Shown in pieces: positions 1-6,517 of a stretch of 10,970 nucleotides of DNA (positions are counted from its first letter, which is position 1; the number at the start of each line of letters is the position of its first letter). Origin of the DNA: CAIOSQ01 sp041178225 (GTDB taxonomy: Bacteria > Pseudomonadota > Alphaproteobacteria > CACIAM-22H2); the NCBI GenBank assembly GCA_041178225.1, contig JBEGVV010000085.1:1-10970 (forward strand), read 5' to 3'. The notes under the pieces are model-generated. The model was not told the origin of the DNA and did no database searches. It saw only the letters and a program-made list of their open reading frames with translations. The position numbers were made by a program, and so were the translations under genes.

Positions 1-647
1 GTCGCGAGGAAGGTGTTGGCCGCGTACTTGATGAGCTCGCTCGTCTCCAGCGAGGTGAAGACGATCGGCGTCTCGATCAGGTAGAGCGGGCGGTAGAGCT
101 CGCGCATGGTGGCGCGCGCGCGCTCGCCGTCGGTGCCGATGACGACGCGGTCGGGACGCATGAAGTCGGAGATCGCCGCGCCCTCGCGCAGGAACTCGGG
201 GTTCGACGCGACGTCGAACTGCGCCGACGGCGCGACCGCGCGGATGCGCCGCTCGACCTCGCGACCCGTGCCCACGGGCACGGTCGACTTGGTGACCACG
301 ACCGCGTAGCCGCTCAGCGCGCGCCCGATCTCCTCGGCCGCCGCGTAGACATAGGACAGGTCGGCATGGCCGTCCCCGCGCCGCGAGGGCGTGCCCACCG
401 CGATGAAGACCGCGTCGGCGCCCGGCACGGCCGAGGCGAGGTCGGTGGTGAAGCGCAGCCTGCCGGCCGCCTTGTTCTTGGCGACGAGCTGGTCGAGCCC
501 GGGCTCGAAGATGGGGATCTCGCCGCGCTCGAGGCGCTCGATCTTCGACGCGTCCTTGTCGACGCAGGTCACCTCGACCCCGAACTCGGAGAAGCAGGCA
601 CCCGTCACCAGCCCGACATAGCCGGTGCCGATCATCGTCACGCGCAT
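1..647 (-). CDS. ugd: UDP-glucose 6-dehydrogenase, N-terminal 215 residues (cut by left edge)
   Basis: Oxidises UDP-glucose to UDP-glucuronate with two NAD+, in the cytoplasm, supplying sugar for exopolysaccharide, LPS or capsule. The N-terminal Rossmann fold starts at once with GTGYVG (residues 7-12). NPEFLREG, typical of the family, lies at 149-156. The LIKYAAN segment holds Lys207 and Asn211, which match the catalytic Lys and Asn of known bacterial UDP-glucose dehydrogenases. The catalytic Cys and the C-terminal UDP-binding domain would lie beyond the left edge and cannot be checked. The ATG at 647 is supported by an upstream GGAAGG and by the family's usual beginning. It starts 28 bp after the galU stop on the same strand, so the two probably share a transcript, and GalU makes its substrate. 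GDP-mannose dehydrogenase is a related family, but the motifs and the galU neighbour favour Ugd. Confidence 0.95.
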   Translation of the reverse strand, partial: MRVTMIGTGYVGLVTGACFSEFGVEVTCVDKDASKIERLERGEIPIFEPGLDQLVAKNKAAGRLRFTTDLASAVPGADAVFIAVGTPSRRGDGHADLSYVYAAAEEIGRALSGYAVVVTKSTVPVGTGREVERRIRAVAPSAQFDVASNPEFLREGAAISDFMRPDRVVIGTDGERARATMRELYRPLYLIETPIVFTSLETSELIKYAANTFLA

Positions 648-675
648 ATTGGGGGACCTTCCTTGCCGATCCTGG

Positions 676-1545
676 TCAGAGATAGGGCTTTATCGCCTCG
701 CGCGCGGCGGCGCCGATGTCCGGCCGCGCCAGCGCGAAGGCGAGGTTCGCCTCGAAGAAGCCGACCTTGTCGCCGCAGTCGAAGCGCTTGCCCTCGAACC
801 GCAGGCCGTGGAACGGCGCGGCGCCGATCATGGCGGCGAGCGCGTCGGTCAGCTGGATCTCGCCGCCGGCGCCCTTCGTGCCACGGCCGAGATGCGCGAA
901 GACGCTCGGGTCGAGGATGTAGCGGCCGATCACGGCGCAGGTGGAGGGCGCCTTCTCCGGCGCCGGCTTCTCGACCAGTCCCGTGACCTCGACCATGCGG
1001 CCGTCGTCGCGGCCGGGGGCGACGATGCCGTAGCGCTTCGTGTGCTCGCGCGGCACGTCCATCACGGCGATCATGTTGCCGCCAGCGGCGGCGTGCGCGT
1101 CGACCATCTGCGCGAGGCAGGGGCGCCGCGACAGGATCAGGTCGTCGGCCAGCAGCACGGCGAAGGGCTCGTCGCCGACGAGGTTGCGCGCGCACCACAC
1201 CGCATGGCCAAGGCCCAGCGGCGCCATCTGGCGCGTGTAGGCGACGCTGCCCGGGCGCGGCAGCCAGCGGCGCAGCTCGTCGAGCTCGGCCGTCTTGCCG
1301 CGCTCCTCGAGCGTCTTCTCGAGCTCGTAGGAATGGTCGAAATGGTCCTCGATCGCCGTCTTGCCGCGCCCGGTGACGAAGATGAACTCCTCGATCCCGG
1401 CGGCCTGCGCCTCCTCGACCGCGTACTGGATCAGCGGCTTGTCGACGACGGGCAGCATCTCCTTGGGCATCGCCTTGGTCGCGGGCAGGAACCGCGTGCC
1501 GAGGCCGCCGACGGGGAAGATCGCCTTGCGGACGCGAACGGACAT
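676..1545 (-). CDS. galU: UTP--glucose-1-phosphate uridylyltransferase
   Basis: Makes UDP-glucose and PPi from UTP and glucose-1-phosphate in the cytoplasm. The 289-residue product is the usual length of bacterial GalU. The nucleotidyltransferase signature GGLGTRFLPATK is at residues 13-24, followed by MPKEMLPVVDKPLIQY. LADDLI in the middle is the metal- and sugar-nucleotide-binding region, and EKP and GRYIL occur further on. The ATG at 1545 gives the normal family start (MSVRVRKAIFPV). An in-frame TTG at 1602 would add 19 Pro/Ser/Arg-rich residues absent from the family, so it was not used. No good Shine-Dalgarno precedes 1545, where the upstream bases are mostly C, which is unusual for this window. 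It probably leads a two-gene galU-ugd unit, and the 145-bp gap upstream may hold its promoter. Confidence 0.96.
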   Translation of the reverse strand: MSVRVRKAIFPVGGLGTRFLPATKAMPKEMLPVVDKPLIQYAVEEAQAAGIEEFIFVTGRGKTAIEDHFDHSYELEKTLEERGKTAELDELRRWLPRPGSVAYTRQMAPLGLGHAVWCARNLVGDEPFAVLLADDLILSRRPCLAQMVDAHAAAGGNMIAVMDVPREHTKRYGIVAPGRDDGRMVEVTGLVEKPAPEKAPSTCAVIGRYILDPSVFAHLGRGTKGAGGEIQLTDALAAMIGAAPFHGLRFEGKRFDCGDKVGFFEANLAFALARPDIGAAAREAIKPYL

Positions 1546-1690
1546 GAGGGGGCTCGGGGGGCTCTGGGGCTGGGAACCGGGTCGGGAGGACCGGTGTTTC
1601 AACGCCGGTCCGGGGCGGGTTGTTCCGCGAAAACGCGCGCTTTTGCCATAGCGCCCGCGGGGGGAGCAAGCGGCCGGGCGGGCCGGCGGA
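1546..1690. other. Intergenic gap between the J-domain gene and galU
   Basis: This 145-bp gap is the longest non-coding stretch in the window. Both flanking genes are read on the minus strand. It holds one good hairpin (1588-1611) and a weaker CGCG-AAAA-CGCG inverted repeat (1626-1637). A galU promoter would be expected here, but I cannot point to convincing -35 and -10 boxes. I see no RNA gene. Confidence 0.6.
1588..1611. repeat. Perfect 7-bp inverted repeat (hairpin) upstream of galU
   Basis: GGACCGG at 1588-1594 is matched by CCGGTCC at 1605-1611. The inner bases pair further in plus-strand RNA with one G-U wobble, leaving a four-base loop. It lies about 43 bp upstream of the galU start and 80 bp after the J-domain stop. 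There is no T tract on either side, so it is not a standard intrinsic terminator. It could be a 5' leader structure, an operator, a Rho-type end, or a chance product of high GC content. Confidence 0.4.
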
Positions 1691-2377
1691 TCAGCCGAGC
1701 AGCACGTCGCGCGCCTCGTTGATGCGCGCCGCGAGATAGGCCGAGCCGCCCTGGTCGGGATGGTTGCGCTTCATCGCCTCGCGCCAGGCCCGCGAGACCG
1801 CCTCGCGATCGGCATCCTCCGGCACGCCGAGGATCATCGCGGCCTCCGCCCGGGACATCGTCCCCCCCGCTGGCGCCGCGCCCCCGTCCGGCCGCGCCGA
1901 CCGCCAGTCGAGGCCGAGCGCGTCGAGGTAGCTCTCCAGCAGCGCGGCCGAGTCCGCATCGGCCACGCGCAGCGTCGCGAGCAGGTCCAGCAGTTCGGCC
2001 TGCGAGAGCTCGGCGAGCCGCCGGCCACGGAAGGCGCCCTGCAGCACCAGCCCGTCCATCGCCCCCGTCGCGTGCTCGAGGGTCATGCGCAGCCAGGCCG
2101 TCTCGACGTCGGAGCGGGCCGACGGGTCGGGCGGCGCCGCCACCATGCGCCGGTTCCACCACTGGCGGATGGCCGGCAGGAAGGGCAGCAGGACGAAGAC
2201 GACCTGCGCCGCCCTGCCCGTCGCCAGCAGCCAGGCCGCGACGAGGCCGCCCGCGCCGATCGCCAGCCAGCGCAGGCCCGCGGCGACATGTCGCGGCGGC
2301 ACGCGGCTCAGCCAGCGCAGCGCCACCAGCCCGGCCAGCAGCAGCCCGACGCCGAGGAGGAGGTAGAACAGCCCCAT
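1691..2377 (-). CDS. Membrane-anchored J-domain (DnaJ-like) protein
   Basis: A 228-residue protein with hydrophobic N-terminal segments (about residues 1-23, 32-54 and 57-71), a variable middle, and a C-terminal J domain from about residue 176 to the end. The HPD motif that J domains use to stimulate the Hsp70 (DnaK) ATPase is at 206-208. The J domain is short and ends just after helix III (INEARDVLLG), as in Tim14/Pam18-type J proteins. There is no G/F region or zinc finger, so this is a specialised membrane co-chaperone and not DnaJ itself. The middle (about 85-150) resembles the small helical region seen in other alphaproteobacterial J proteins of this layout. Its ATG shares one base with the stop of the VWA gene (TGATG), so translation is probably coupled. 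The client is unknown. Confidence 0.88.
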   Translation of the reverse strand: MGLFYLLLGVGLLLAGLVALRWLSRVPPRHVAAGLRWLAIGAGGLVAAWLLATGRAAQVVFVLLPFLPAIRQWWNRRMVAAPPDPSARSDVETAWLRMTLEHATGAMDGLVLQGAFRGRRLAELSQAELLDLLATLRVADADSAALLESYLDALGLDWRSARPDGGAAPAGGTMSRAEAAMILGVPEDADREAVSRAWREAMKRNHPDQGGSAYLAARINEARDVLLG

Positions 2378-3087
2378 CAGCCGCCCCGCGGCCTGCCGAG
2401 CTGGCTGGCGAGCAGCGCCACCGGCCCGCCGCGCCTGCGCGTGAGGTCCTCCAGCGCCGTTCGCCCGCCCGCCGCGAAGGCCGCGACCGCCGCGAGCAGG
2501 TCGCGCAGCGCGCGCGGGCTCGAGGCGTCGAAGGGCGCGAAGGCCCCGCCGCTCAGCCTCGCCACGCGCTCGAAGGCCGCGCGCGCGACCCGGTCGGCGC
2601 CCTCGAGGAACATGAAGCAGGGAACGCCGAGGATGCCGAGTTCGCCGGCACGCGCGGCCAGGGCGTCGACGCCCTCCTCCATCGCGTCGCCGACGAAGAC
2701 CAGCGCCCCGATCCGGCGACGGCGCGTCTCGGCCGCGCCATGCGCCAGCACGCGCGCGATCTGCGTCTCGCCCGCGGCGCAGGCCACCTCGCGCATGCGG
2801 GCGAGCAGTTCCTCCGTTCGCGAGACGAAGGGGCTGGCGTGGAACTCGCCGAGGCCGCGATACCAGGCCAGCTGGATCTCGAGCCCGCCGACGCCCTGCG
2901 CCGCGGCGAACATCTCGCCCTGCACCGCGCGCGCCTGCTCCCAGAGCGGCTCGCGCGAGGCGGTGGCGTCGAGCGCGAAGACCAGCCGCCCCGCCGGGCC
3001 GCCGGCGCGCAGGGCAGGCAGCGACCGCGCCTTGGCGAGGAAGTCGGCGACGGCGCCCGAGGACGGCCTGGTGGGCAGCTTGCTCAT
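2377..3087 (-). CDS. Small VWA-domain (MIDAS) protein
   Basis: A 236-residue protein that is essentially one von Willebrand factor A domain. A hydrophobic strand (RLVFALD) leads into DATAS, with Asp40, Thr42 and Ser44 in the places of the DxSxS metal-ion site. Thr108 (GETQI) and Asp134 (VFVGDAMEE) fit the other two MIDAS positions, so metal binding looks intact, with Thr for the first Ser. No signal peptide or membrane segment is seen, so it is probably cytoplasmic. The function is unknown; such domains usually mediate metal-dependent protein contacts. It starts inside the end of mipZ (ATGA overlap) and ends in the J-domain start (TGATG), and has no clear Shine-Dalgarno of its own, so it seems to depend on translational coupling. 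A partnership with either neighbour is inference from position only. Confidence 0.85.
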   Translation of the reverse strand: MSKLPTRPSSGAVADFLAKARSLPALRAGGPAGRLVFALDATASREPLWEQARAVQGEMFAAAQGVGGLEIQLAWYRGLGEFHASPFVSRTEELLARMREVACAAGETQIARVLAHGAAETRRRRIGALVFVGDAMEEGVDALAARAGELGILGVPCFMFLEGADRVARAAFERVARLSGGAFAPFDASSPRALRDLLAAVAAFAAGGRTALEDLTRRRGGPVALLASQLGRPRGG

Positions 3088-3965
3088 GCGTCGGGCACGA
3101 GGCTCGTCTGGACGCCGTCCCCGGGCGGCACCGTCGGCTCGGCCTGCATCCCCACGGCGCGCAGCAGGTCGCGCACCTCCTGGCGCGCCGCGACGTGGCT
3201 CATGCTCAGCGCGACGCCGAGCCGGCGTTCGCCGAGGTCGAGCAGCGTCAGCCCCTGCAGGAACAGCTCGCGGAAGATCACGCGGTCGCCGAAGCCCGGC
3301 GCGAGGCGGAAGCCCACGCGGCGCGCGAGCTGCTCCAGCACCTGGCCCACGGCGCGCTTGTTGCGGGCCTCGATCGCGGCGAGTCGATTGCGCATCACCA
3401 CCCAGTCGATCGAGCCGCGGTCGCGCAGCGCGCGCTGCTTGCGCTGCTCCCAGACCATCTCGGCGTAGAGCGACGGCCGGACGACCTTCAGCGTCTCCGG
3501 GTCGACCTTGGCGATCAGGTCGAGGTCGACGAAGGAATCGTTCATCGGCGTGACGATGGTGTCGGCGTGGCTATGGGCAAGGCGCGACAGGAACGTGTCG
3601 GAGCCCGGCGTGTCGACGACGACCACGTCGTTGCGCGCGGCAAGCTCGGCGAGCGCCGCCTCGAAGCGCGCGCGCTCCTCGGCGTCGCCGGCCTCGCCGC
3701 GCAGCGCGGAGAGCTCGACGCGGCGATGGTCGGGCATCGGCAGGGCGACGCCACGCGCCGTCGCGGTGGCCCGGCGGTTGTCGAAGTAGCGCGAGAACGT
3801 GGCCTGGCGGGAATCGACGTCCATCGAGCCGACGCGGTGGCCAGCATGGAGCAGGCCGACGACGAGATGCATCGCGGCGGTCGACTTGCCCGAGCCGCCC
3901 TTCTCGTTGCCGAGCACGATGACGCGCGGCCGCCGGACGGGGGCGTTTGGAAGCGTGACGCTCAT
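3084..3965 (-). CDS. mipZ: Division plane positioning ATPase MipZ (ParA/MinD family)
   Basis: In Caulobacter MipZ is a P-loop ATPase that interacts with ParB at the chromosome origins, forms a gradient from the poles and blocks FtsZ assembly away from midcell. This 293-residue protein has the deviant Walker A motif KGGSGKST (residues 22-29, with signature Lys22 and Lys27). Asp51 in MDVDSRQ matches the catalytic Asp42 of Caulobacter MipZ. The DTPG switch II begins at Asp118. The stretches VTPMNDSFVDLD, WEQRKQRAL, WVVMRNRLA and DRVIFRELF are characteristic of MipZ as opposed to generic ParA. The ATG at 3965 overlaps the SDR stop by four bases (ATGA), and GAGG lies five bases upstream. ParB and FtsZ are not in the window. 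The C-terminal tail after about residue 278 is Pro/Gly-rich and probably variable. Confidence 0.95.
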   Translation of the reverse strand: MSVTLPNAPVRRPRVIVLGNEKGGSGKSTAAMHLVVGLLHAGHRVGSMDVDSRQATFSRYFDNRRATATARGVALPMPDHRRVELSALRGEAGDAEERARFEAALAELAARNDVVVVDTPGSDTFLSRLAHSHADTIVTPMNDSFVDLDLIAKVDPETLKVVRPSLYAEMVWEQRKQRALRDRGSIDWVVMRNRLAAIEARNKRAVGQVLEQLARRVGFRLAPGFGDRVIFRELFLQGLTLLDLGERRLGVALSMSHVAARQEVRDLLRAVGMQAEPTVPPGDGVQTSLVPDA

Positions 3966-4801
3966 GCCTTCCTCGGTCGCAGCGCGTCCCATTCCTCGCC
4001 GGACAGCCGCTCGAGCCAGCTGAACTGGCCCGCGCCCTTCAGCCACTCCCCGCCGTCGATGGTGACGCAGTCGCCGGTGATGTAGCCGGATTCCGGCGCC
4101 ATCAGGAAGGCCGCGAGGTTCGCGAGCTCGGCGTGCTCGCCGACGCGGCCAAGGGCGTTGCGGCCCTCGAGCTCGCGCGCGAGGTCGGGGCGCGGCACCA
4201 GCCGCTCCCAGGCGCCCGGGGTCGGGAACGGGCCGGGCGCGATCGCGTTGAGGCGGATGCGCCTCGGCCCCCACTCGACCGCGAGGCTGCGCGTCATGGC
4301 GAGCACGCCCGCCTTCGCCATCGCCGAGGGCAGCACGTAGGCCGAGCCCGTCCACGCATAGGTCGTGACGATGGACAGCACCGTCGCGGGCATGGAGGCG
4401 GCGATCCAGCGACGGCCGCAGGCCAGCGTGGCATAGGCGGCGCCATGCACGACGATGCCCATCACGGCGTCGACGGCGCGCGCGCTCAGCGTCTCGCTGC
4501 GCGCGATGAAGTTGCCCGCCGCGTTGTTCACGAGCCCGTCCAGCGGCCCCTCCTCCCAGAAGCGCGCGACCATCCGCTCGACGGCGTCGGCGTCGCGGAT
4601 GTCGCAGGGAAGGAAGCGCGTGCGGCCCGGGAAGTCGCGCTCGAAGCCGGCGGCCGTCTCGGCCAGCACCGCCTCGCGCCGGCCGCAGATCGCGAGGCTG
4701 GCGCCAAGCTCGAGGAAGCGCCGCCCCATGCTGCGTCCAAGGCCGGTGCCGCCACCCGTGACGAGGATCCGGCGGCCGGCGAGGAGATCGGGCTTGAACA
4801 A
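3962..4801 (-). CDS. SDR oxidoreductase, 2,4-dienoyl-CoA reductase type
   Basis: A 279-residue short-chain dehydrogenase/reductase. The cofactor site is TGGGTGLG (residues 15-22), and NNAAG is at 92-96. The active site follows the mammalian mitochondrial 2,4-dienoyl-CoA reductase pattern: Tyr148 in TTYAWTGS, then Ser159 and Lys163 in PSAMAKAG. In ordinary SDRs Tyr and Lys sit in a YxxxK motif; here they are 15 residues apart. GNFI after NNAA and a late DGGEW also fit. The expected reaction is NADPH-dependent reduction of 2,4-dienoyl-CoA during beta-oxidation of unsaturated acyl chains. I chose a TTG start at 4801, which gives MFKPDLLAG, close to the family start, with GGAGG nine bases upstream. 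An in-frame ATG at 4852 would add 17 residues of low quality and lacks a ribosome site. It is divergent from an acyl-CoA synthetase and heads the mipZ operon. Confidence 0.87.
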   Translation of the reverse strand: MFKPDLLAGRRILVTGGGTGLGRSMGRRFLELGASLAICGRREAVLAETAAGFERDFPGRTRFLPCDIRDADAVERMVARFWEEGPLDGLVNNAAGNFIARSETLSARAVDAVMGIVVHGAAYATLACGRRWIAASMPATVLSIVTTYAWTGSAYVLPSAMAKAGVLAMTRSLAVEWGPRRIRLNAIAPGPFPTPGAWERLVPRPDLARELEGRNALGRVGEHAELANLAAFLMAPESGYITGDCVTIDGGEWLKGAGQFSWLERLSGEEWDALRPRKA

Positions 4802-4810
4802 GGGTCGGGG

Positions 4811-4815
4811 CCTCC
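4811..4815 (-). promoter_or_regulatory. Shine-Dalgarno deciding the TTG start of the SDR gene
   Basis: The minus strand reads GGAGG here, nine bases before the TTG at 4801. The competing ATG at 4852 has no comparable site. This, with the family's usual N-terminus, favours TTG. Confidence 0.6.
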
Positions 4816-4837
4816 GCCGGGTTTGCGCCGAAGATGG

Positions 4838-6517
4838 GTGCGTCTCTACCATGCGGCGAGGAGCCCGAGGGAGGCCCGCCTGCTCGTCCCCGCCGACGAC
4901 TACGAGACGCTGCGCCGGCGCTTCGCCTGGCGCGTGCCGCCCCGCTACAACATCGGGGTCGACGCCTGCGACCGCCAGCGCCCCGACGCCGACGCGCTGG
5001 TCGTGGTGCGGGAGGACGGTCGCGCCGACCGGCTGCGCTTCGGCTGGGTCGCGCGCCGCTCCAACCGCCTCGCCAACGCCATGGCCGCCACCGGCGTCGG
5101 CCGCGGCGACCGCGTCGCGGTGCTGCTCGGCCAGGCGCCGGAGACCGCCCTCGCCCATCTCGCGGCGTTCAAGCTTGGCGCGATCTCGGTCCCGCTCTTC
5201 GTGCTCTTCGGCGAGGAGGCGCTCGAGTACAGGCTGCGCGATTCCGGCGCGAGCCTGCTCGTCACCGACATGGCCAACTGGCCGAAGGTCGCGGCCCTGC
5301 GCGAGCGGCTGCCCGGGCTGCGCGCGGCGATCGTCGCCGGCGGCCGCGGCGTCGATGGCACGCTCGACCTGGACGCCGCCTGCGACCGGGCCAGCGATGC
5401 CTTCGAGGCCGCCGACACGGCCGCCGACGATCCCGCGATCATCATCTACACATCGGGCACGACCGGCCCGCCCAAGGGCGCGCTGCACGCGCATCGCGTG
5501 CTTCTCGGCCACCTGCCCGGCGTCGAGATGCCGCAGCGCATGTTCCCGCAGCCGGGCGACCTGTTCTGGACGCCCGCGGACTGGGCCTGGATCGGCGGGC
5601 TCTTCGACGTCCTGCTGCCGGCCTGGCACCACGGCGTGCCCGTGGTGGCGCGCCGTGCCGCGCGCTTCGACCCGGAGGAAGCCTTCGCGCTGATGGCGCG
5701 CCACGGCGTGCGCAACGCCTTCCTGCCGCCGACCGCGCTCAAGATGCTGCGCCAGGCCGGCGGCGGGGCGCGGCCGGGCGTGGCGCTGCGCTCCATCGGC
5801 TCGGGCGGGGAGACGCTGGGCGCGGAGCTGCTGGACTGGGGTCGCTCGACCTTCGGGCTGACGATCAACGAGTTCTACGGCCAGACCGAGTGCAACCTCG
5901 TGGTCGCCAACGACGCCGACGTCATGGAGGTGCGCCCGGGCTCGATGGGCCGCGCCGTGCCCGGCCATCGCGTCGGCATCGTCGACGCCGCGGGCAACGA
6001 GCTGCCCGACGGCGAGGCCGGCGAGATCGCGGTGCTGCGGCCCGACCCCGTGATGTTCCTCGGCTACTGGAACAACGAGGCCGCGACGCGCGCCAAGTTC
6101 GCGGGCGACTGGCTGCTCACGGGCGATGTCGGGCGACGCGACCCGGACGGCTACCTCTGGTACCAGGGCCGCGGCGACGACGTGATCACCTCCGCCGGGT
6201 ACCGCATCGGGCCAGCGGAGATCGAGGACTGCCTGCTGCGCCATCCGGCGGTCGCGATGGCCGCGGCTATCGGGGTGCCCGACCCGCTGCGCACCGAGGT
6301 CGTGAAGGCATGCATCGTCCTCAAGCCCGGCGTCGCTCCGGGCGATGCGCTGGCGCGAGAGATCCAGGACCATGTGCGCCACCGCCTCGCCGCGCATGAA
6401 TACCCGCGCCTCGTCGAGTTCCTCGACGCCCTGCCGCTGACAGCCACCGGCAAGGTGATGAGGCGCGTATTGCGCGAGCGCCATGCGGCGCCGCGAAACC
6501 AGGGAGCAGGCGCATGA
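4838..6517 (+). CDS. Acyl-CoA synthetase, AMP-forming (medium-chain/acetyl-CoA-synthetase-like)
   Basis: Activates a carboxylic acid with ATP and CoA to acyl-CoA, AMP and PPi. From the GTG at 4838 the product has 559 residues, usual for the ANL superfamily. The P-loop motif YTSGTTGPPKG is at about 204-214, NEFYGQTE is the adenine-binding motif, and TGD is at 428-430 with the following Arg-rich hinge (GRGDDVITSAGYRIGPAEIE). The adenylation-step lysine is Lys539 in TATGKVMRR. The overall pattern (ARYNIG-like N-terminus, WTPADWAWIGGL) resembles acetyl- and medium-chain acyl-CoA synthetases; the substrate cannot be fixed by eye. The start is uncertain: AGGGAGG at 4868-4874 points to a rare CTG at 4880, which gives MLVPADDYETL and fits the family better than the GTG. 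No in-frame ATG is available. The stop overlaps ppa (ATGA). Confidence 0.92.
   Translation: MRLYHAARSPREARLLVPADDYETLRRRFAWRVPPRYNIGVDACDRQRPDADALVVVREDGRADRLRFGWVARRSNRLANAMAATGVGRGDRVAVLLGQAPETALAHLAAFKLGAISVPLFVLFGEEALEYRLRDSGASLLVTDMANWPKVAALRERLPGLRAAIVAGGRGVDGTLDLDAACDRASDAFEAADTAADDPAIIIYTSGTTGPPKGALHAHRVLLGHLPGVEMPQRMFPQPGDLFWTPADWAWIGGLFDVLLPAWHHGVPVVARRAARFDPEEAFALMARHGVRNAFLPPTALKMLRQAGGGARPGVALRSIGSGGETLGAELLDWGRSTFGLTINEFYGQTECNLVVANDADVMEVRPGSMGRAVPGHRVGIVDAAGNELPDGEAGEIAVLRPDPVMFLGYWNNEAATRAKFAGDWLLTGDVGRRDPDGYLWYQGRGDDVITSAGYRIGPAEIEDCLLRHPAVAMAAAIGVPDPLRTEVVKACIVLKPGVAPGDALAREIQDHVRHRLAAHEYPRLVEFLDALPLTATGKVMRRVLRERHAAPRNQGAGA
4868..4874 (+). promoter_or_regulatory. Strong Shine-Dalgarno inside the annotated 5' end of the acyl-CoA synthetase gene
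   Basis: AGGGAGG is five bases before an in-frame CTG at 4880. This is the strongest ribosome site near the gene, whereas the GTG at 4838 has only a weak one. It suggests that translation may begin at CTG 4880. Confidence 0.45.

Noticed and set aside
1546..1602. Extended galU start at TTG 1602
   Set aside because: The added 19 residues are Pro/Ser/Arg-rich and outside the conserved GalU length.
1626..1644. CGCG-AAAA-CGCG inverted repeat followed by TTTT on the plus strand, as an intrinsic terminator
   Set aside because: The stem is only four base pairs, the T run is short, and no plus-strand gene ends nearby.
1599..1649. A 16-codon frame upstream of galU (starts MAKARVF) as a possible leader peptide
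   Set aside because: No Shine-Dalgarno precedes it, and it carries no run of regulatory codons.
1760..3553. Long plus-strand open frame opposite the J-domain, VWA and mipZ genes (597 codons)
   Set aside because: Composition is Arg/Ala/Ser/Pro-rich, no motif is visible, and the three opposite-strand genes have clear family motifs.
3962..6484. A minus-strand frame that stays open from the SDR gene across the whole acyl-CoA synthetase gene (840 codons)
   Set aside because: The upstream part is antisense to a well-supported gene, is His/Arg/Ala-rich with no recognisable domain, and long antisense frames are expected at this GC content.
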